From contig NZ_PGGW01000060.1 in NCBI RefSeq assembly GCF_002794255.1, forward strand, positions 124,001 through 188,000: 64,000 nt of DNA. Direction: 5' to 3'. How positions within the stretch are numbered: position 1 is the stretch's first letter; each line of letters begins with the position of its first letter. The notes below the pieces were generated by a model. It saw only the letters and a list, made by a program, of their open reading frames with translations. It did no database searches and was not told where the DNA came from. This DNA is from Streptomyces carminius (GTDB lineage: Bacteria > Actinomycetota > Actinomycetes > Streptomycetales > Streptomycetaceae). A program made the position numbers and the translations under genes. This document shows positions 1 to 8,499 of this stretch, one piece after another.

Positions 1-1009
1 CAAGAACGCCCTGGCGGCGAGGAAGAACGACGGCAGCAACCGGGACGGCACGGAGGGCGGCCGCCGGTACAACCGGCAGCCCTACGCCGACTACACCGGA
101 TACAAACCGGTCAACAGCGCGGACAAGCTCCGCGACCCGTCCCGCTGGCAGCCGAACACGTTCGAGAGGAACGGAGTCTTCACCGTCCAGAAGTTCGCGG
201 CCCCGCACTTCGGCCGGGTGAAGCCGTTCACGTACGACAGCCCCGCGCAGTTCAGGGTCTCCCCGCCGTGGAAGAGCAACCACCACAACCGCAGGGCGTA
301 CCGGCAGCAGGCCGACGAGGTTCTGAAGGCGTCGGCCGGCCTGGACGACCGCCGGAAGACGGCAGCCGAACTCTTCAACAACAACTTCGACACCTTCGGA
401 CTCGTCGGCACCGTGCCGGTCATCGTCGGGGGCGGGTACGACACCGAGAAGACGATCCACTTCACCGTCGTCCGTGACATAGGGTTCTACGATCTCGCCA
501 TCGCCACCTGGCACTTCAAGCGCAAGTACGACTCGGTGCGGCCGTTCAGCGCGATCCGCCACCTGTACGGGAAGAAGAAGGTGACGGCGTGGGGCGGGCC
601 CGGGGAGGGCACCGTCGGCGACATCACAGGAAACGAGTGGCGGGCCTACCTGGACGCCTGGCCGGCCGACCACCCCATCAAGGCGCCCGACCATCCCGAG
701 TACCCCTCCGCGGAAGCCGCGGAGTGCCTTGCCTTCGCCCAGTTGACACGCCGTTTCACCGGCACCGACGAGCTCAGGATCTCCTACTCGGCCCCCAAGG
801 GTTCCTCGCTCGTCGAACCGGGGGTCACCCCGGCCCGGGACATGACGCTGAGCTGGAACAACCTGACCGATTTCGCCGGGGAATGCGGCGAGAGCCGCAT
901 CTGGGGCGGCGAGAACTTCCGCTCCTCCGTCGAGGCGGCCTCCCAGTACGCACCGCGGATCAGCGACCTGGCCTACGAGTTCGTCCAGCGCAAGGTGAAC
1001 GGCGGCTGA
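1..1009 (+). CDS. Vanadium-haloperoxidase/PAP2-like protein, 5'-truncated, active-site variant
   Basis: The frame is open from the left edge (codons begin at base 2), so the N-terminus lies outside the window; the ATG at 218 is internal. 335 residues are visible. They follow the pattern of actinomycete vanadium-dependent haloperoxidases: a Lys-x6-Arg-Pro motif (Lys 518-520, Arg-Pro 539-544), a PSGH-like segment and an Arg-x5-His-like segment. The last two are altered. PSGH reads P-S-A-E (704-715), losing the acid/base His. R-x5-H reads R-I-W-G-G-E-N (896-916), losing the His that binds vanadate. The fold is therefore recognisable, but haloperoxidase chemistry is doubtful. The gene converges on the terpene-cyclase-like gene, so it may belong to the same biosynthetic cluster. 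Family call fairly sure; function unknown. Confidence 0.7.
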   Translation, partial: KNALAARKNDGSNRDGTEGGRRYNRQPYADYTGYKPVNSADKLRDPSRWQPNTFERNGVFTVQKFAAPHFGRVKPFTYDSPAQFRVSPPWKSNHHNRRAYRQQADEVLKASAGLDDRRKTAAELFNNNFDTFGLVGTVPVIVGGGYDTEKTIHFTVVRDIGFYDLAIATWHFKRKYDSVRPFSAIRHLYGKKKVTAWGGPGEGTVGDITGNEWRAYLDAWPADHPIKAPDHPEYPSAEAAECLAFAQLTRRFTGTDELRISYSAPKGSSLVEPGVTPARDMTLSWNNLTDFAGECGESRIWGGENFRSSVEAASQYAPRISDLAYEFVQRKVNGG

Positions 1010-1037
1010 CCCTCCCCGACACCGACACCGACACCGA

Positions 1038-1083
1038 CAGCAGGCTGCCGGCGGAGCCCGATGGCTCCGCCGGCAGCCTGCTG
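1038..1083. terminator. Strong bidirectional terminator hairpin
   Basis: Perfect 21-bp inverted repeat (1038-1058 with 1063-1083) around a 4-nt loop, between two convergent genes. No T-tract is present, as is common for Streptomyces terminators. A short ACACCG-type microrepeat precedes it. Confidence 0.85.
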
Positions 1084-1112
1084 TCCGCCCGGGCGGCGAG
1101 CAGCGCTCGCCG

Positions 1113-2765
1113 CTATGCCACTCCCTCCCGGAGCAGGGACGCCGTGCTCCGCACTCGGTGGCGCACGTGTCCCAGCGCGAGGAGCACGGGGGCGTCGGTC
1201 AGGACGGGGATGTGGTACGCGAACGGGCGGGGGCCGACCATGTCGGGCGGACCGCCGTACCCACCGTCCGCGTTCTGGTGCGCGAGCAGCCAGGACAGGG
1301 CGCTCCCGACGGGCCGGGACTCGGTCCCGTAGCACAGCGTGATCAGCCCGTAGGCGGTGCTGATGTCGTCGCTGGGATCGCCGGGCTGCATCCCCCAGCC
1401 GCCGTCGGCGTTCTGCGTCTCGCGCACCGAACGCTCGATCCGCTCGGCCATCCGGGCCGCCCGGTGGTCGTCCGGGGCCGCGGTGCACGCCGCCAGGCGC
1501 GCACGGAACATCGCGTGCAGGCGGCTGCGGCTCCATCCCGGTTCGAACCCGCCGTCCGGGAGCTGGCTGTCGGCGAGGAAGGCCAGGGCACGCTCCCGGG
1601 CGGGCGCGGTGAAGGGGTACGGGGCGAGCGCGTTGACGGCCGCGGCCGTCATGCACGGCTCGGAGGAGGCGCCGGCGACATAGGTGGGGAACCCGCCGTC
1701 GGCCCCCTGGACGGCCAGCAGCGCGTCCACGCCGCGCCGCACGGTGCCTCCGTAGCCGACGGGGTCGACGGCCTGCAGGAACTCCAGAACGCACGAGGTG
1801 CAGTCGACGTCGTTCTGCGCCACCCGGGGGCCGATGGACCAGCCCCCGGTGAGCGGCGCACCACGGGAGAGGGAGAGGCACAGGGAGCGCTGGGACTCGA
1901 CGACCTCGTGCGCGACGAACGTCTCCGCCATCGCCCGCAGCACGCCCGGTGGTGAACCGGCCGCGGCGAGCGCGATTCCGGCGGTCGACGTGCACCAGTG
2001 CTGCAGGCCCGCCACGAACGGGAAGCCGCCGTCGTCGCGCTGGTACCGCAGCAGTGTCTCCAGGCCACTGCGCACGGTCTCCTCCTGCCCGGGCACCCCG
2101 GCGAGCCCGTGCAGCGACAGCAGGTGCAGCAGCACGTACCCCTCCCACACCGCCGTCTCCGGACGTACGGCGGTCAGCGTCCGCAGCGCAGCGGCCGTGG
2201 CTCCGTTGCTGACCCCCGTGGCGGCGGCGAGGACCAGCGTGACCGCGGCCTGCTGGACGGCGGCCCAGGAGTGCACGGGGTCCGTGGGTGCCTCCTCGTC
2301 GGCCGCGGGGGCGGCGTCCGGCGGCACCGGGCATCCGAACAGCGACAGTACGGCGTACAGCATTCGGCGGCGGCGGGCGGAGATGAACGCCGGCGCGGCG
2401 CCGAGCAGCATGTCGGTCAGCTTGGCGACGACGTCGGCGCCGTCGGCGGATGCCCGGTCGCCGGCCCGTCCGACCGCCAGCGTGGCGAGGACGCGGTCGA
2501 ACTCCTGGGGGGAGTCGAGGTGCTCCCGGAGGAAGGCGAGCACACGGTCCCGGGCGGGTGAGGACACACCGATGCGCGTCATCAGCGACAGCGCGAGCGC
2601 GGACTCCAGCACCCGGCTCCGGCATTCCCCGCGTATAGCGCCGTCGTCGCCGACCTGGCCGCTGACATGCGCGGCCAACCGGGAGGCGGCCTCGCGCAGG
2701 TGTTCCGGGTCGACTTCCGCGGGCCACGGAACGGGGGGCCTGTGCGATTCGTTCACTGGTCTCAT
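1113..2765 (-). CDS. Class II terpene-cyclase-like protein (squalene/prenyltransferase repeat family)
   Basis: 550 residues, the usual size of bacterial monodomain-type class II cyclases. Five QW/PFTB-like repeats are visible (QRDDGGF about 242, QGADGGF about 353, QLPDGGF about 401, QNADGGW about 451, QNADGGY about 497), indicating an alpha/alpha-barrel fold. The class II DXDD site reads D319-V-D321-C322-T-S: the central Asp, the general acid in squalene-hopene cyclase, is kept, while the third Asp is Cys. A second DDIST stretch lies at about 466. The ATG at 2765 follows an AGGAGG site; a longer reading upstream has none. It is the last gene of the mevalonate operon, 273 bp after the prenyltransferase. 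Likely role: protonation-initiated cyclisation of a prenyl chain, free or attached to an aromatic. The substrate cannot be read from sequence. Confidence 0.75.
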   Translation of the reverse strand: MRPVNESHRPPVPWPAEVDPEHLREAASRLAAHVSGQVGDDGAIRGECRSRVLESALALSLMTRIGVSSPARDRVLAFLREHLDSPQEFDRVLATLAVGRAGDRASADGADVVAKLTDMLLGAAPAFISARRRRMLYAVLSLFGCPVPPDAAPAADEEAPTDPVHSWAAVQQAAVTLVLAAATGVSNGATAAALRTLTAVRPETAVWEGYVLLHLLSLHGLAGVPGQEETVRSGLETLLRYQRDDGGFPFVAGLQHWCTSTAGIALAAAGSPPGVLRAMAETFVAHEVVESQRSLCLSLSRGAPLTGGWSIGPRVAQNDVDCTSCVLEFLQAVDPVGYGGTVRRGVDALLAVQGADGGFPTYVAGASSEPCMTAAAVNALAPYPFTAPARERALAFLADSQLPDGGFEPGWSRSRLHAMFRARLAACTAAPDDHRAARMAERIERSVRETQNADGGWGMQPGDPSDDISTAYGLITLCYGTESRPVGSALSWLLAHQNADGGYGGPPDMVGPRPFAYHIPVLTDAPVLLALGHVRHRVRSTASLLREGVA

Positions 2766-3038
2766 GGCGCACTCCTCCTGGAGGCCTGGTGGTCGGTGGT
2801 GGACTCGGGAACGGCACCGCGTGCCCGCGGCGGGCGGAAAGCACCGCACTCCCGGCATTCCGCCGTGTGACGTGACCGCCCGCTCGCCGGCCGTTTCAGG
2901 GCACGGCCGGCCGGCCGCAGGTCCTTGCCGGTGGAGACGGGCGGGGCCGGAAACCGCGCGCGTCACGGGCGGTCGGCGGTACCGGACCCCGCGGACGGGC
3001 GACTCGGCGGCAGGACGGGAATCCGGACCGGCGCCGTA

Positions 3039-3926
3039 TCAGATGAAGGCCACGGTCCCGGGATTCCACTTGTAGTGTGTTTCGAGCTTGTAGTACTCCC
3101 CTTCGGCTGTCGCCGCGACGCCGTAGACGAACTTGCGCTCACCGCCGCCGTAGGGAACGCTTCGCGCGAATTTCTCGAGTCGCGGTTCGACGGGAACGGG
3201 AAGGCTCGACAGATCCGTGGTCGTCACGCCGAAGCAGAACCGCTCGATCGCCGGGGAGTCCCAGCTCAGGGTCACGTACAGGCCGAACGCCCGCCCGCCG
3301 AGCCCGAGCATCCGCTCACTCGGCTCCGGCAGACCGTTCTCACGGAGCATCGACCGAATGGTCCCGGCCTCGAAACACGCGGCGGGCACGTCGTTGAAGT
3401 ACACGTTCACCGTTCTGTGCAGGTAGTCGACCGCGACGAAGGCGACCTTGTCGCCCAGGCCGTGGCGGACGAAGAAGTCGGCATTGCCGGCGAGACTGCT
3501 CGGCATGGCCGGTACCTCGATGAGCTTCGACAGCTCCTGCAGGCCGTCCGGGGTGAAGCCCGCGTAGATCTTCGTGAAGCCGCCCACCACTCCGAAGTCG
3601 ATACCGTACCCGTCGACCGGGAATCGCTCCTCGATGTCCGGGAGCAGGGCGCCGACGGGGTGGCTCGTCTTCGGGATGAGCCCTTCCGACAGGGCCAGGG
3701 GATACGGATTCCGATCCTTTGGGTACGTCACGAAGCGGCAGTCGAGATCACCGGCGTGATGCGCGCCGGTCACCATTCTGAAAGCCAGCGGCATGGCGTG
3801 CTCGAATGCTTCCCCGTACGCGGACAGAACAGGCCAGACCGTGTCGCGCGAGCAGGACACCCCCAGCCTCCTGGCCGTTTCCGTGACGGCCGAGTACATC
3901 TCTTCCGCGTCGGAATTCCCGGACAT
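3039..3926 (-). CDS. NphB/CloQ-type ABBA aromatic prenyltransferase
   Basis: 295 residues, close in length and sequence pattern to NphB of naphterpin biosynthesis: an N-terminal MYSAV..ARRLGVSCSRD-like block, a central VVGGF.K.YAGF segment, the AVDYLHRTVNVYF block and the C-terminal VYGVAAT..GEYYKLE block. ABBA enzymes are soluble, Mg2+-independent or weakly dependent, and attach GPP, FPP or DMAPP to phenols, naphthols or phenazines. The ATG at 3926 is preceded by GGAGGG; an upstream in-frame start has no such site. It sits 115 bp after HMG-CoA synthase on the same strand, so it probably shares the operon. No polyketide or phenazine genes are visible, so the aromatic acceptor is unknown and may be encoded to the left. 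Confidence 0.9.
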   Translation of the reverse strand: MSGNSDAEEMYSAVTETARRLGVSCSRDTVWPVLSAYGEAFEHAMPLAFRMVTGAHHAGDLDCRFVTYPKDRNPYPLALSEGLIPKTSHPVGALLPDIEERFPVDGYGIDFGVVGGFTKIYAGFTPDGLQELSKLIEVPAMPSSLAGNADFFVRHGLGDKVAFVAVDYLHRTVNVYFNDVPAACFEAGTIRSMLRENGLPEPSERMLGLGGRAFGLYVTLSWDSPAIERFCFGVTTTDLSSLPVPVEPRLEKFARSVPYGGGERKFVYGVAATAEGEYYKLETHYKWNPGTVAFI

Positions 3927-4041
3927 GCACCCTCCAAGCAATAGAGCGGAAACCACGGCATCACCGCCGGGCCGGAGACTGGTTTTCCGTACGGATGTGC
4001 GCCCGCGTGCCCGCAGGCGGCCGACGGGTACGACGGCGGCC

Positions 4042-5217
4042 TTATCGCGCCGCGTAGACGCGCTTGTGGCCGAAGAGCCCGGCCAGCCGGTACGGCCCGG
4101 CGGTCTCCCTCGGCACGGGATGCTCTCCGCCGTCGGCCGGGAAGGACCACTCGTGGAGCTCGCGGTACTTGGCGTAGTCGATCTCCTTGCGCCGGCCGAT
4201 CGCCTCGCGGTGCGCCTCGGAACGCAGTTGCGCGCGGTATCCCGGGACGACCGTGCCGGCGAAGAACTCGGCGACGCTGCCGGACCCGTAGCTGAGGAAG
4301 CCGATGGCCTGGCCGGTCAGGTCGTCGGCGTGGTCGAGCAGCGCGGCCAGCCCGACGTACATCGACGCGGTGTAGCTGTTGCCGATCTCGGCGTTGTAGG
4401 CCGTCGTGTGCCCTATGGCGCGGGTGATCTCGGCCTCGGCGGCGGCGTGCCCGCAGTGCTGGAGCAGCTGCCGGTGCGCCTTGTAGGCCATCTTCGTGAA
4501 CGGCTGGTGGTAGCAGAACGCGCTGAACTCGTCGAGCGCCCGGCCGCCGCGCTCGGTGTAGTCCTTCCACGCGCCTTCCACCGCCTGCAGGTACGCGGAG
4601 ATGGACTCACGCCCGTCGACCAGGGCGGTGGTGAGGTAGTTCGGCCGCCAGAAGTCCATGATGTCGGCGGTGAACATCCCCGACTGCTCCTCGATGCGCA
4701 CCAGTGCGGGATCCGCGCCGACCAGCATGGCCACCGCGGCCGCGCCCTGAGTCGCCTCCCCCGCCGTGCCCAGCTCGTATCTGGAGACATCGCTGGCGAT
4801 CACGAGGACCTGCTGCGACGGGTCGCGGTGAACGAGGCCGATGGCGAACTGCAGGGCCGCCGTCCCGCTGTAGCACGCCTGCTTGAGCTCCACGACCCGG
4901 GCGGCGGAAGGCAGCCCCAGCAGCGAGTGGACGTAGATCCCGGCCGCCTTCGACTGGTCGACGGACGTCTCGGTCGCGAAGACGACCGTCCGGATCCGGT
5001 CGGCGCCGTGCCGGGCGACGACGGGGGCGGCTGCCTGGGCGGCCATCGTCACGATGTCCTCGTCGGCGGCCGGCACGCTCATCGAGCGCTGGCCGATGCC
5101 CCAGTGGTACTTGGCGACGCTGGTGCCGTTCTGGGCGGCCAGTGCCTCGTACATCAGGACGTACTGCGTCGTGGCGAGGGACAGGTCGTGGATTCCGATG
5201 GGGAGGTTCCCGGACAT
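4042..5217 (-). CDS. mvaS: Hydroxymethylglutaryl-CoA synthase
   Basis: 391 residues. Condenses acetyl-CoA with acetoacetyl-CoA to HMG-CoA, the first committed step of the mevalonate route. The acylated Cys is visible as C115 in KQACYSGTAAL, with the downstream FWRPNYLTTALVDG and YHQPFTKMA blocks typical of the actinomycete enzyme. It strongly resembles the HMG-CoA synthase of the Streptomyces sp. CL190 mevalonate cluster. The ATG at 5217 has a GGAGG site and overlaps the HMG-CoA reductase stop codon as TGATG, so translation is coupled. It is seventh in the operon, as in other Streptomyces mevalonate clusters. No acetoacetyl-CoA synthase gene of the NphT7 type is seen within the window. Confidence 0.96.
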   Translation of the reverse strand: MSGNLPIGIHDLSLATTQYVLMYEALAAQNGTSVAKYHWGIGQRSMSVPAADEDIVTMAAQAAAPVVARHGADRIRTVVFATETSVDQSKAAGIYVHSLLGLPSAARVVELKQACYSGTAALQFAIGLVHRDPSQQVLVIASDVSRYELGTAGEATQGAAAVAMLVGADPALVRIEEQSGMFTADIMDFWRPNYLTTALVDGRESISAYLQAVEGAWKDYTERGGRALDEFSAFCYHQPFTKMAYKAHRQLLQHCGHAAAEAEITRAIGHTTAYNAEIGNSYTASMYVGLAALLDHADDLTGQAIGFLSYGSGSVAEFFAGTVVPGYRAQLRSEAHREAIGRRKEIDYAKYRELHEWSFPADGGEHPVPRETAGPYRLAGLFGHKRVYAAR

Positions 5218-6281
5218 CACTGGCCTCCGATCCTGGCTGTCGTGCTCCTGCGTTCCAGTCGGACGTGCGCCCGCATGAGCTCGCCCGGGTTCGTCTGCGC
5301 CGCCAGCAGGGAGAGTTCGCCGCACAGCACCGTCGCGGCCGCGATGACCGCGAGCCGACGCGCGTTGTCACCGGGTTCGCGCGCCTCGCGGCAGCCGAGC
5401 CGCTCCAGGTTCTCCTCGACGAAGCCGAGGCCCTTCCCGTTGCCGACCGTCCCCACGATCAGGTTGGGCAGGGTGCAGGAGAAGTAGAGGTCGCCGTCCC
5501 GGTCCTCGGCCACGGTCACACCCTGGGAGCCCTCCACGATGTTCGCCGCGTCCTGGCCCGTCGCCAGGTAGAACCCGAGCAGCATGTTCGCGTAGTGCGC
5601 GTTGGCCGAGCGGATCCCGCCGGCGAGCAGGGTGCCGATCATGTTCTTGCCGATGTTCAGGTCGGCTATCCCGGCAGCCGATGTGCGCAGCGACTTGCGG
5701 ACGATGTCACGCGGCACGAGGAGTTCGGCGACGACCCTCTTGCCGCGGCCGAGGATTCCGTTGACGGCGGTCGCCTTCTTGTCCGTGCAGTAGTTCGCCG
5801 AAATCGACCCGTAGGTGATTCCCGGGATGACTTCCAGGATGTGGGTGAGGAGCGCGTCGGCGGCCAGCGTCGCCATGTTGTGCCCGGACGCGTCCCCGGT
5901 GCTGAACTCGAAACGGAGGAACAGCAGATTGGCCGCGATCTCGTGGTGGAACCCGATGAGTTCGACGAACCGGCCGCAGGTGCGCACGAGCTCGCGGAGT
6001 TCGTCGAGGCGCGCGTCGACCTCCAGGGAGGCCATGTGCGCGGTCTGCGCGTCCTTGGCCCTGACGAACACCGAGCGCGTCATCCGCTCGTCGATCAGGG
6101 TGGTGACGATGCCCTGCCCGACCATCGTGGAGATCCTCGCGCCCCGGCCGACCGAAGGCCACAGGGGTGACTCGTAGGTGGCGAGCGGCACCTCCGTCTC
6201 GAGCGTGGCCACATTCCCCGATATGCGCAGGGGGCCCACCCATCTCATGGGAACGCCGGCGACCGCGGTGGTGTCGGTCAT
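5217..6281 (-). CDS. mvaA: Hydroxymethylglutaryl-CoA reductase
   Basis: 354 residues. Reduces HMG-CoA to mevalonate. Class I-like catalytic and binding blocks are visible: the LATYESPLWPSVGRGA start, FEFSTGDASGHNM, NYCTDKKATAVNG (catalytic Lys region), and the C-terminal GTVGNGKGL and CGELSLLAAQT segments. It closely resembles the CL190 reductase, which uses NADPH; the cofactor here is inferred. The ATG at 6281 overlaps the isomerase stop as ATGA and has GGAGG upstream. The protein is soluble with no membrane anchor, as expected for bacteria. Confidence 0.96.
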   Translation of the reverse strand: MTDTTAVAGVPMRWVGPLRISGNVATLETEVPLATYESPLWPSVGRGARISTMVGQGIVTTLIDERMTRSVFVRAKDAQTAHMASLEVDARLDELRELVRTCGRFVELIGFHHEIAANLLFLRFEFSTGDASGHNMATLAADALLTHILEVIPGITYGSISANYCTDKKATAVNGILGRGKRVVAELLVPRDIVRKSLRTSAAGIADLNIGKNMIGTLLAGGIRSANAHYANMLLGFYLATGQDAANIVEGSQGVTVAEDRDGDLYFSCTLPNLIVGTVGNGKGLGFVEENLERLGCREAREPGDNARRLAVIAAATVLCGELSLLAAQTNPGELMRAHVRLERRSTTARIGGQ

Positions 6282-7384
6282 CGGGTGCCTCCGATCGTCT
6301 CGTGGTTCGTGTGGTGGAAGTCGGTGCCGTAGGACAGGGAGCGGGTGGCCAGCCGCCGGGTCCCGATCCCCCGGTCGGCGCAGAACGCGCGCAGGTCGCC
6401 GTGGACGAGCACGTCGCACCGGGTCAGGTCGGCGGGGGTGCTCGCGCCCAGCACGGTCATCAGGGCTTCGAGCTGGTCGGTCCACGAGGAGAGCAGCGAG
6501 ACCAGGGCCGCCACACCGCCGTCGAGCACGGTCCTGAGGAACAGGCCGGACGCCCCGACGGCGGAAGCGCCGAGCGCCAGCGCACGCGCCGCGTCGAGCG
6601 GATGGCGGATGCCTCCGGAGGCCAGTACCGGGATACCGACGCCCTGGGCGTCCAGCAGGCAGGCCGGAGTGGACTGCCCCCAGCCGTCGAGGTACGAGTA
6701 GTCGGGCCGGTCGCGCCGGTCGTTCTCGATGCGCGCGAAGTTGGTGCCGCCGCTGCCGGCGACATCGGCCGCCCGCACGCCCATCTCCTGAAGCCGCAGC
6801 AGGGTCTCGCGGCTGAGCCCGAAACCGACCTCCTTCACGATCACCGGGACGTCGACGCCGGCCGCGATCCTCTCGATCCGCGGACCCCAGGAGGCGAACG
6901 ACCGGTCGCCCTCGGGCATCACCGTTTCCTGGACCGCGTTGACATGGATCTGCAGGGCGTCGGCCCGCAGCAGGCCGACGGCCCTCCGCGCCATCTCGAC
7001 CGTGGCGTTGGCGTTGATGTTCGCCAGGATGAATCCGTCCGGGTTCTCCTTGCGCATCACGCTGAAGGTGTCCGCCACCGACTCGTCGGCGAAGTACGGG
7101 CTCACGGATCCCGTCGCGATGGAGACACCGGTCTCGCGGGCGGCGATCGCCAGATCGCGGTTGATGGCACCGGTCTTGGGGCTGCCGCCGGTCATCGCGT
7201 TGATGTAGAGCGGAACCTGCCATTCGATCCCGCCGAACCGGGTGGCCAGCGAGACGTCCGAGCGGTCGATACCGGACAGCGCGTGGTGCACGAAGGACAC
7301 GTCGTCGAACTGGTTGTGCCCGCTGCGCCGGCGGTGCTGCTCGGTGGCGAACCGAACGTGGTCGTCCTTGCGCTCAGCGATCAT
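6278..7384 (-). CDS. fni: Type 2 isopentenyl-diphosphate isomerase (FMN-dependent)
   Basis: 368 residues. Interconverts IPP and DMAPP using reduced FMN. The start (ERKDDHVRFA), INAMTGGS (flavin-binding region), VIVKEVGFGLS, GSGGTNFARIE and ASGGIRHPLD blocks mark the Fni/IDI-2 family rather than the Nudix-type Idi. The ATG at 7384 overlaps the stop of the phosphomevalonate kinase gene (ATGA) and the stop overlaps the reductase start, so it is tightly coupled on both sides. Having IDI-2 inside the mevalonate operon matches the standard actinomycete arrangement, where it balances the DMAPP primer against IPP. Confidence 0.96.
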   Translation of the reverse strand: MIAERKDDHVRFATEQHRRRSGHNQFDDVSFVHHALSGIDRSDVSLATRFGGIEWQVPLYINAMTGGSPKTGAINRDLAIAARETGVSIATGSVSPYFADESVADTFSVMRKENPDGFILANINANATVEMARRAVGLLRADALQIHVNAVQETVMPEGDRSFASWGPRIERIAAGVDVPVIVKEVGFGLSRETLLRLQEMGVRAADVAGSGGTNFARIENDRRDRPDYSYLDGWGQSTPACLLDAQGVGIPVLASGGIRHPLDAARALALGASAVGASGLFLRTVLDGGVAALVSLLSSWTDQLEALMTVLGASTPADLTRCDVLVHGDLRAFCADRGIGTRRLATRSLSYGTDFHHTNHETIGGTR

Positions 7385-8499
7385 GCTGCGCTCCCTGTCG
7401 TCTGCTGGATGTGGATCGGCATGGGGAGCACCCCCGCGGCGGCCCACCGCTTCCGCAGCCGCGGCGCCCTTTCCGCCGCCGCGGCGTCCAGGAACGCGAT
7501 GCCGCAGTCGCCGCCCCCGGCGCCCGAGGGCTTCGCGGCGCCGCCGACGGCCTCGGCGGCGTCGCACAGCGCCGTCAGCCTGGTGGTGAAGAGGCCGAGA
7601 CGGACCGCGTCGTCCAGATCGGCGAGCATCCGGCGGGCACCGCGGATCCGGTGCAGCAGCTCGTCGTCGTCCCCCCGTTCGAGCGCGCGGACCGAGGCGT
7701 GCACGCAGGCGTCGCTGCGCTCGAGGAAGTCCCGGTGTGCCGCGCTGCCCCACCACTCCCCCGTCTCCAGGCGTCCCGCCAGCGAGGAGGTGCTGGCCGG
7801 CTCCCCCGTCCAGCCCACCTCCAGCGCGAGTCCGCGGGGCGGCGGGAGCCGGCGCAGCGCGAAACCCGGCCACGGTGCCCGGAGAGTCCGCTCGATGCCC
7901 TCGCGCCGCGCCATGGCGAGCACGGCCGCCCGGTCGGGCGCCCGGTACGCGATCCAGCCGCCCCAGACGCTGGCGGCGAGGTCCCCGCCGGAGGAGCGGG
8001 GGTCGCGCCGTGCCGTGGCCAGCAGCGCGAGCCGGAACCGGGCCTCGGGTGACAGCTCCATGCCGTAGTACGCGGCCACGGCGGTCACCGTGGCGACCGT
8101 CACCGCGCCGCTCGACCCCAGGCCGAACTTGGTCCCGTCGCGGTGCAGGCGACTCGTGATCGAGACGCGGATCGGCGGCGCGTGCCGTCCGCGCCCGGCC
8201 AGCAGCCCGTCGACCACGTCAATCGCCGACACCGCATGGCCGAGGCGGTCCGGTGCCCGCTCCCCGTCGCCGGCGCCGATCCCGGCGAGCCCGCCGTCAC
8301 CGCGCCGCAGGCGCGCTTCCCCCGGGCAGAGGTCGGACTCGATCACGACCTCGGCCCCGTCGGCCGCCGACACGGTGACGCTGACGTGGCGGTCGACCGC
8401 CACCAGGATCGCCGGGTGGCCCGGCTCCAGCACCGCGTACTCCCCGACGACGAACAGCTTGCCCGGGGCCTGCCGGGTGATCGCCCCGCCGGCGGTCAC
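7381..8499 (-). CDS. mvaK2: Phosphomevalonate kinase (GHMP family)
   Basis: 372 residues. Phosphorylates mevalonate-5-phosphate to the diphosphate. GHMP kinase features are visible: N-terminal APGKLFVVGEYAVLEPGHPAI, the ATP-binding KFGLGSSGAVTVA loop, and C-terminal KPSGAGGGDCGIAF. The GTG at 8499 was chosen because it overlaps the decarboxylase stop as GTGA and has GGGAG about 7 nt upstream; the frame extends further 5' but only through the neighbouring gene. Position and sequence agree with the CL190-type operon. Confidence 0.94.
   Translation of the reverse strand: MTAGGAITRQAPGKLFVVGEYAVLEPGHPAILVAVDRHVSVTVSAADGAEVVIESDLCPGEARLRRGDGGLAGIGAGDGERAPDRLGHAVSAIDVVDGLLAGRGRHAPPIRVSITSRLHRDGTKFGLGSSGAVTVATVTAVAAYYGMELSPEARFRLALLATARRDPRSSGGDLAASVWGGWIAYRAPDRAAVLAMARREGIERTLRAPWPGFALRRLPPPRGLALEVGWTGEPASTSSLAGRLETGEWWGSAAHRDFLERSDACVHASVRALERGDDDELLHRIRGARRMLADLDDAVRLGLFTTRLTALCDAAEAVGGAAKPSGAGGGDCGIAFLDAAAAERAPRLRKRWAAAGVLPMPIHIQQTTGSAA

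Noticed and set aside
1017..1038. ACACCG microrepeat taken as a regulatory array
   Set aside because: Only about four short units next to a terminator; simple-sequence expansion is enough to explain it.
973..2844. A 623-codon minus-strand frame overlapping the cyclase gene
   Set aside because: Low-complexity Arg/Pro composition; the overlapping frame 1113-2765 has repeats, motifs and a ribosome site.
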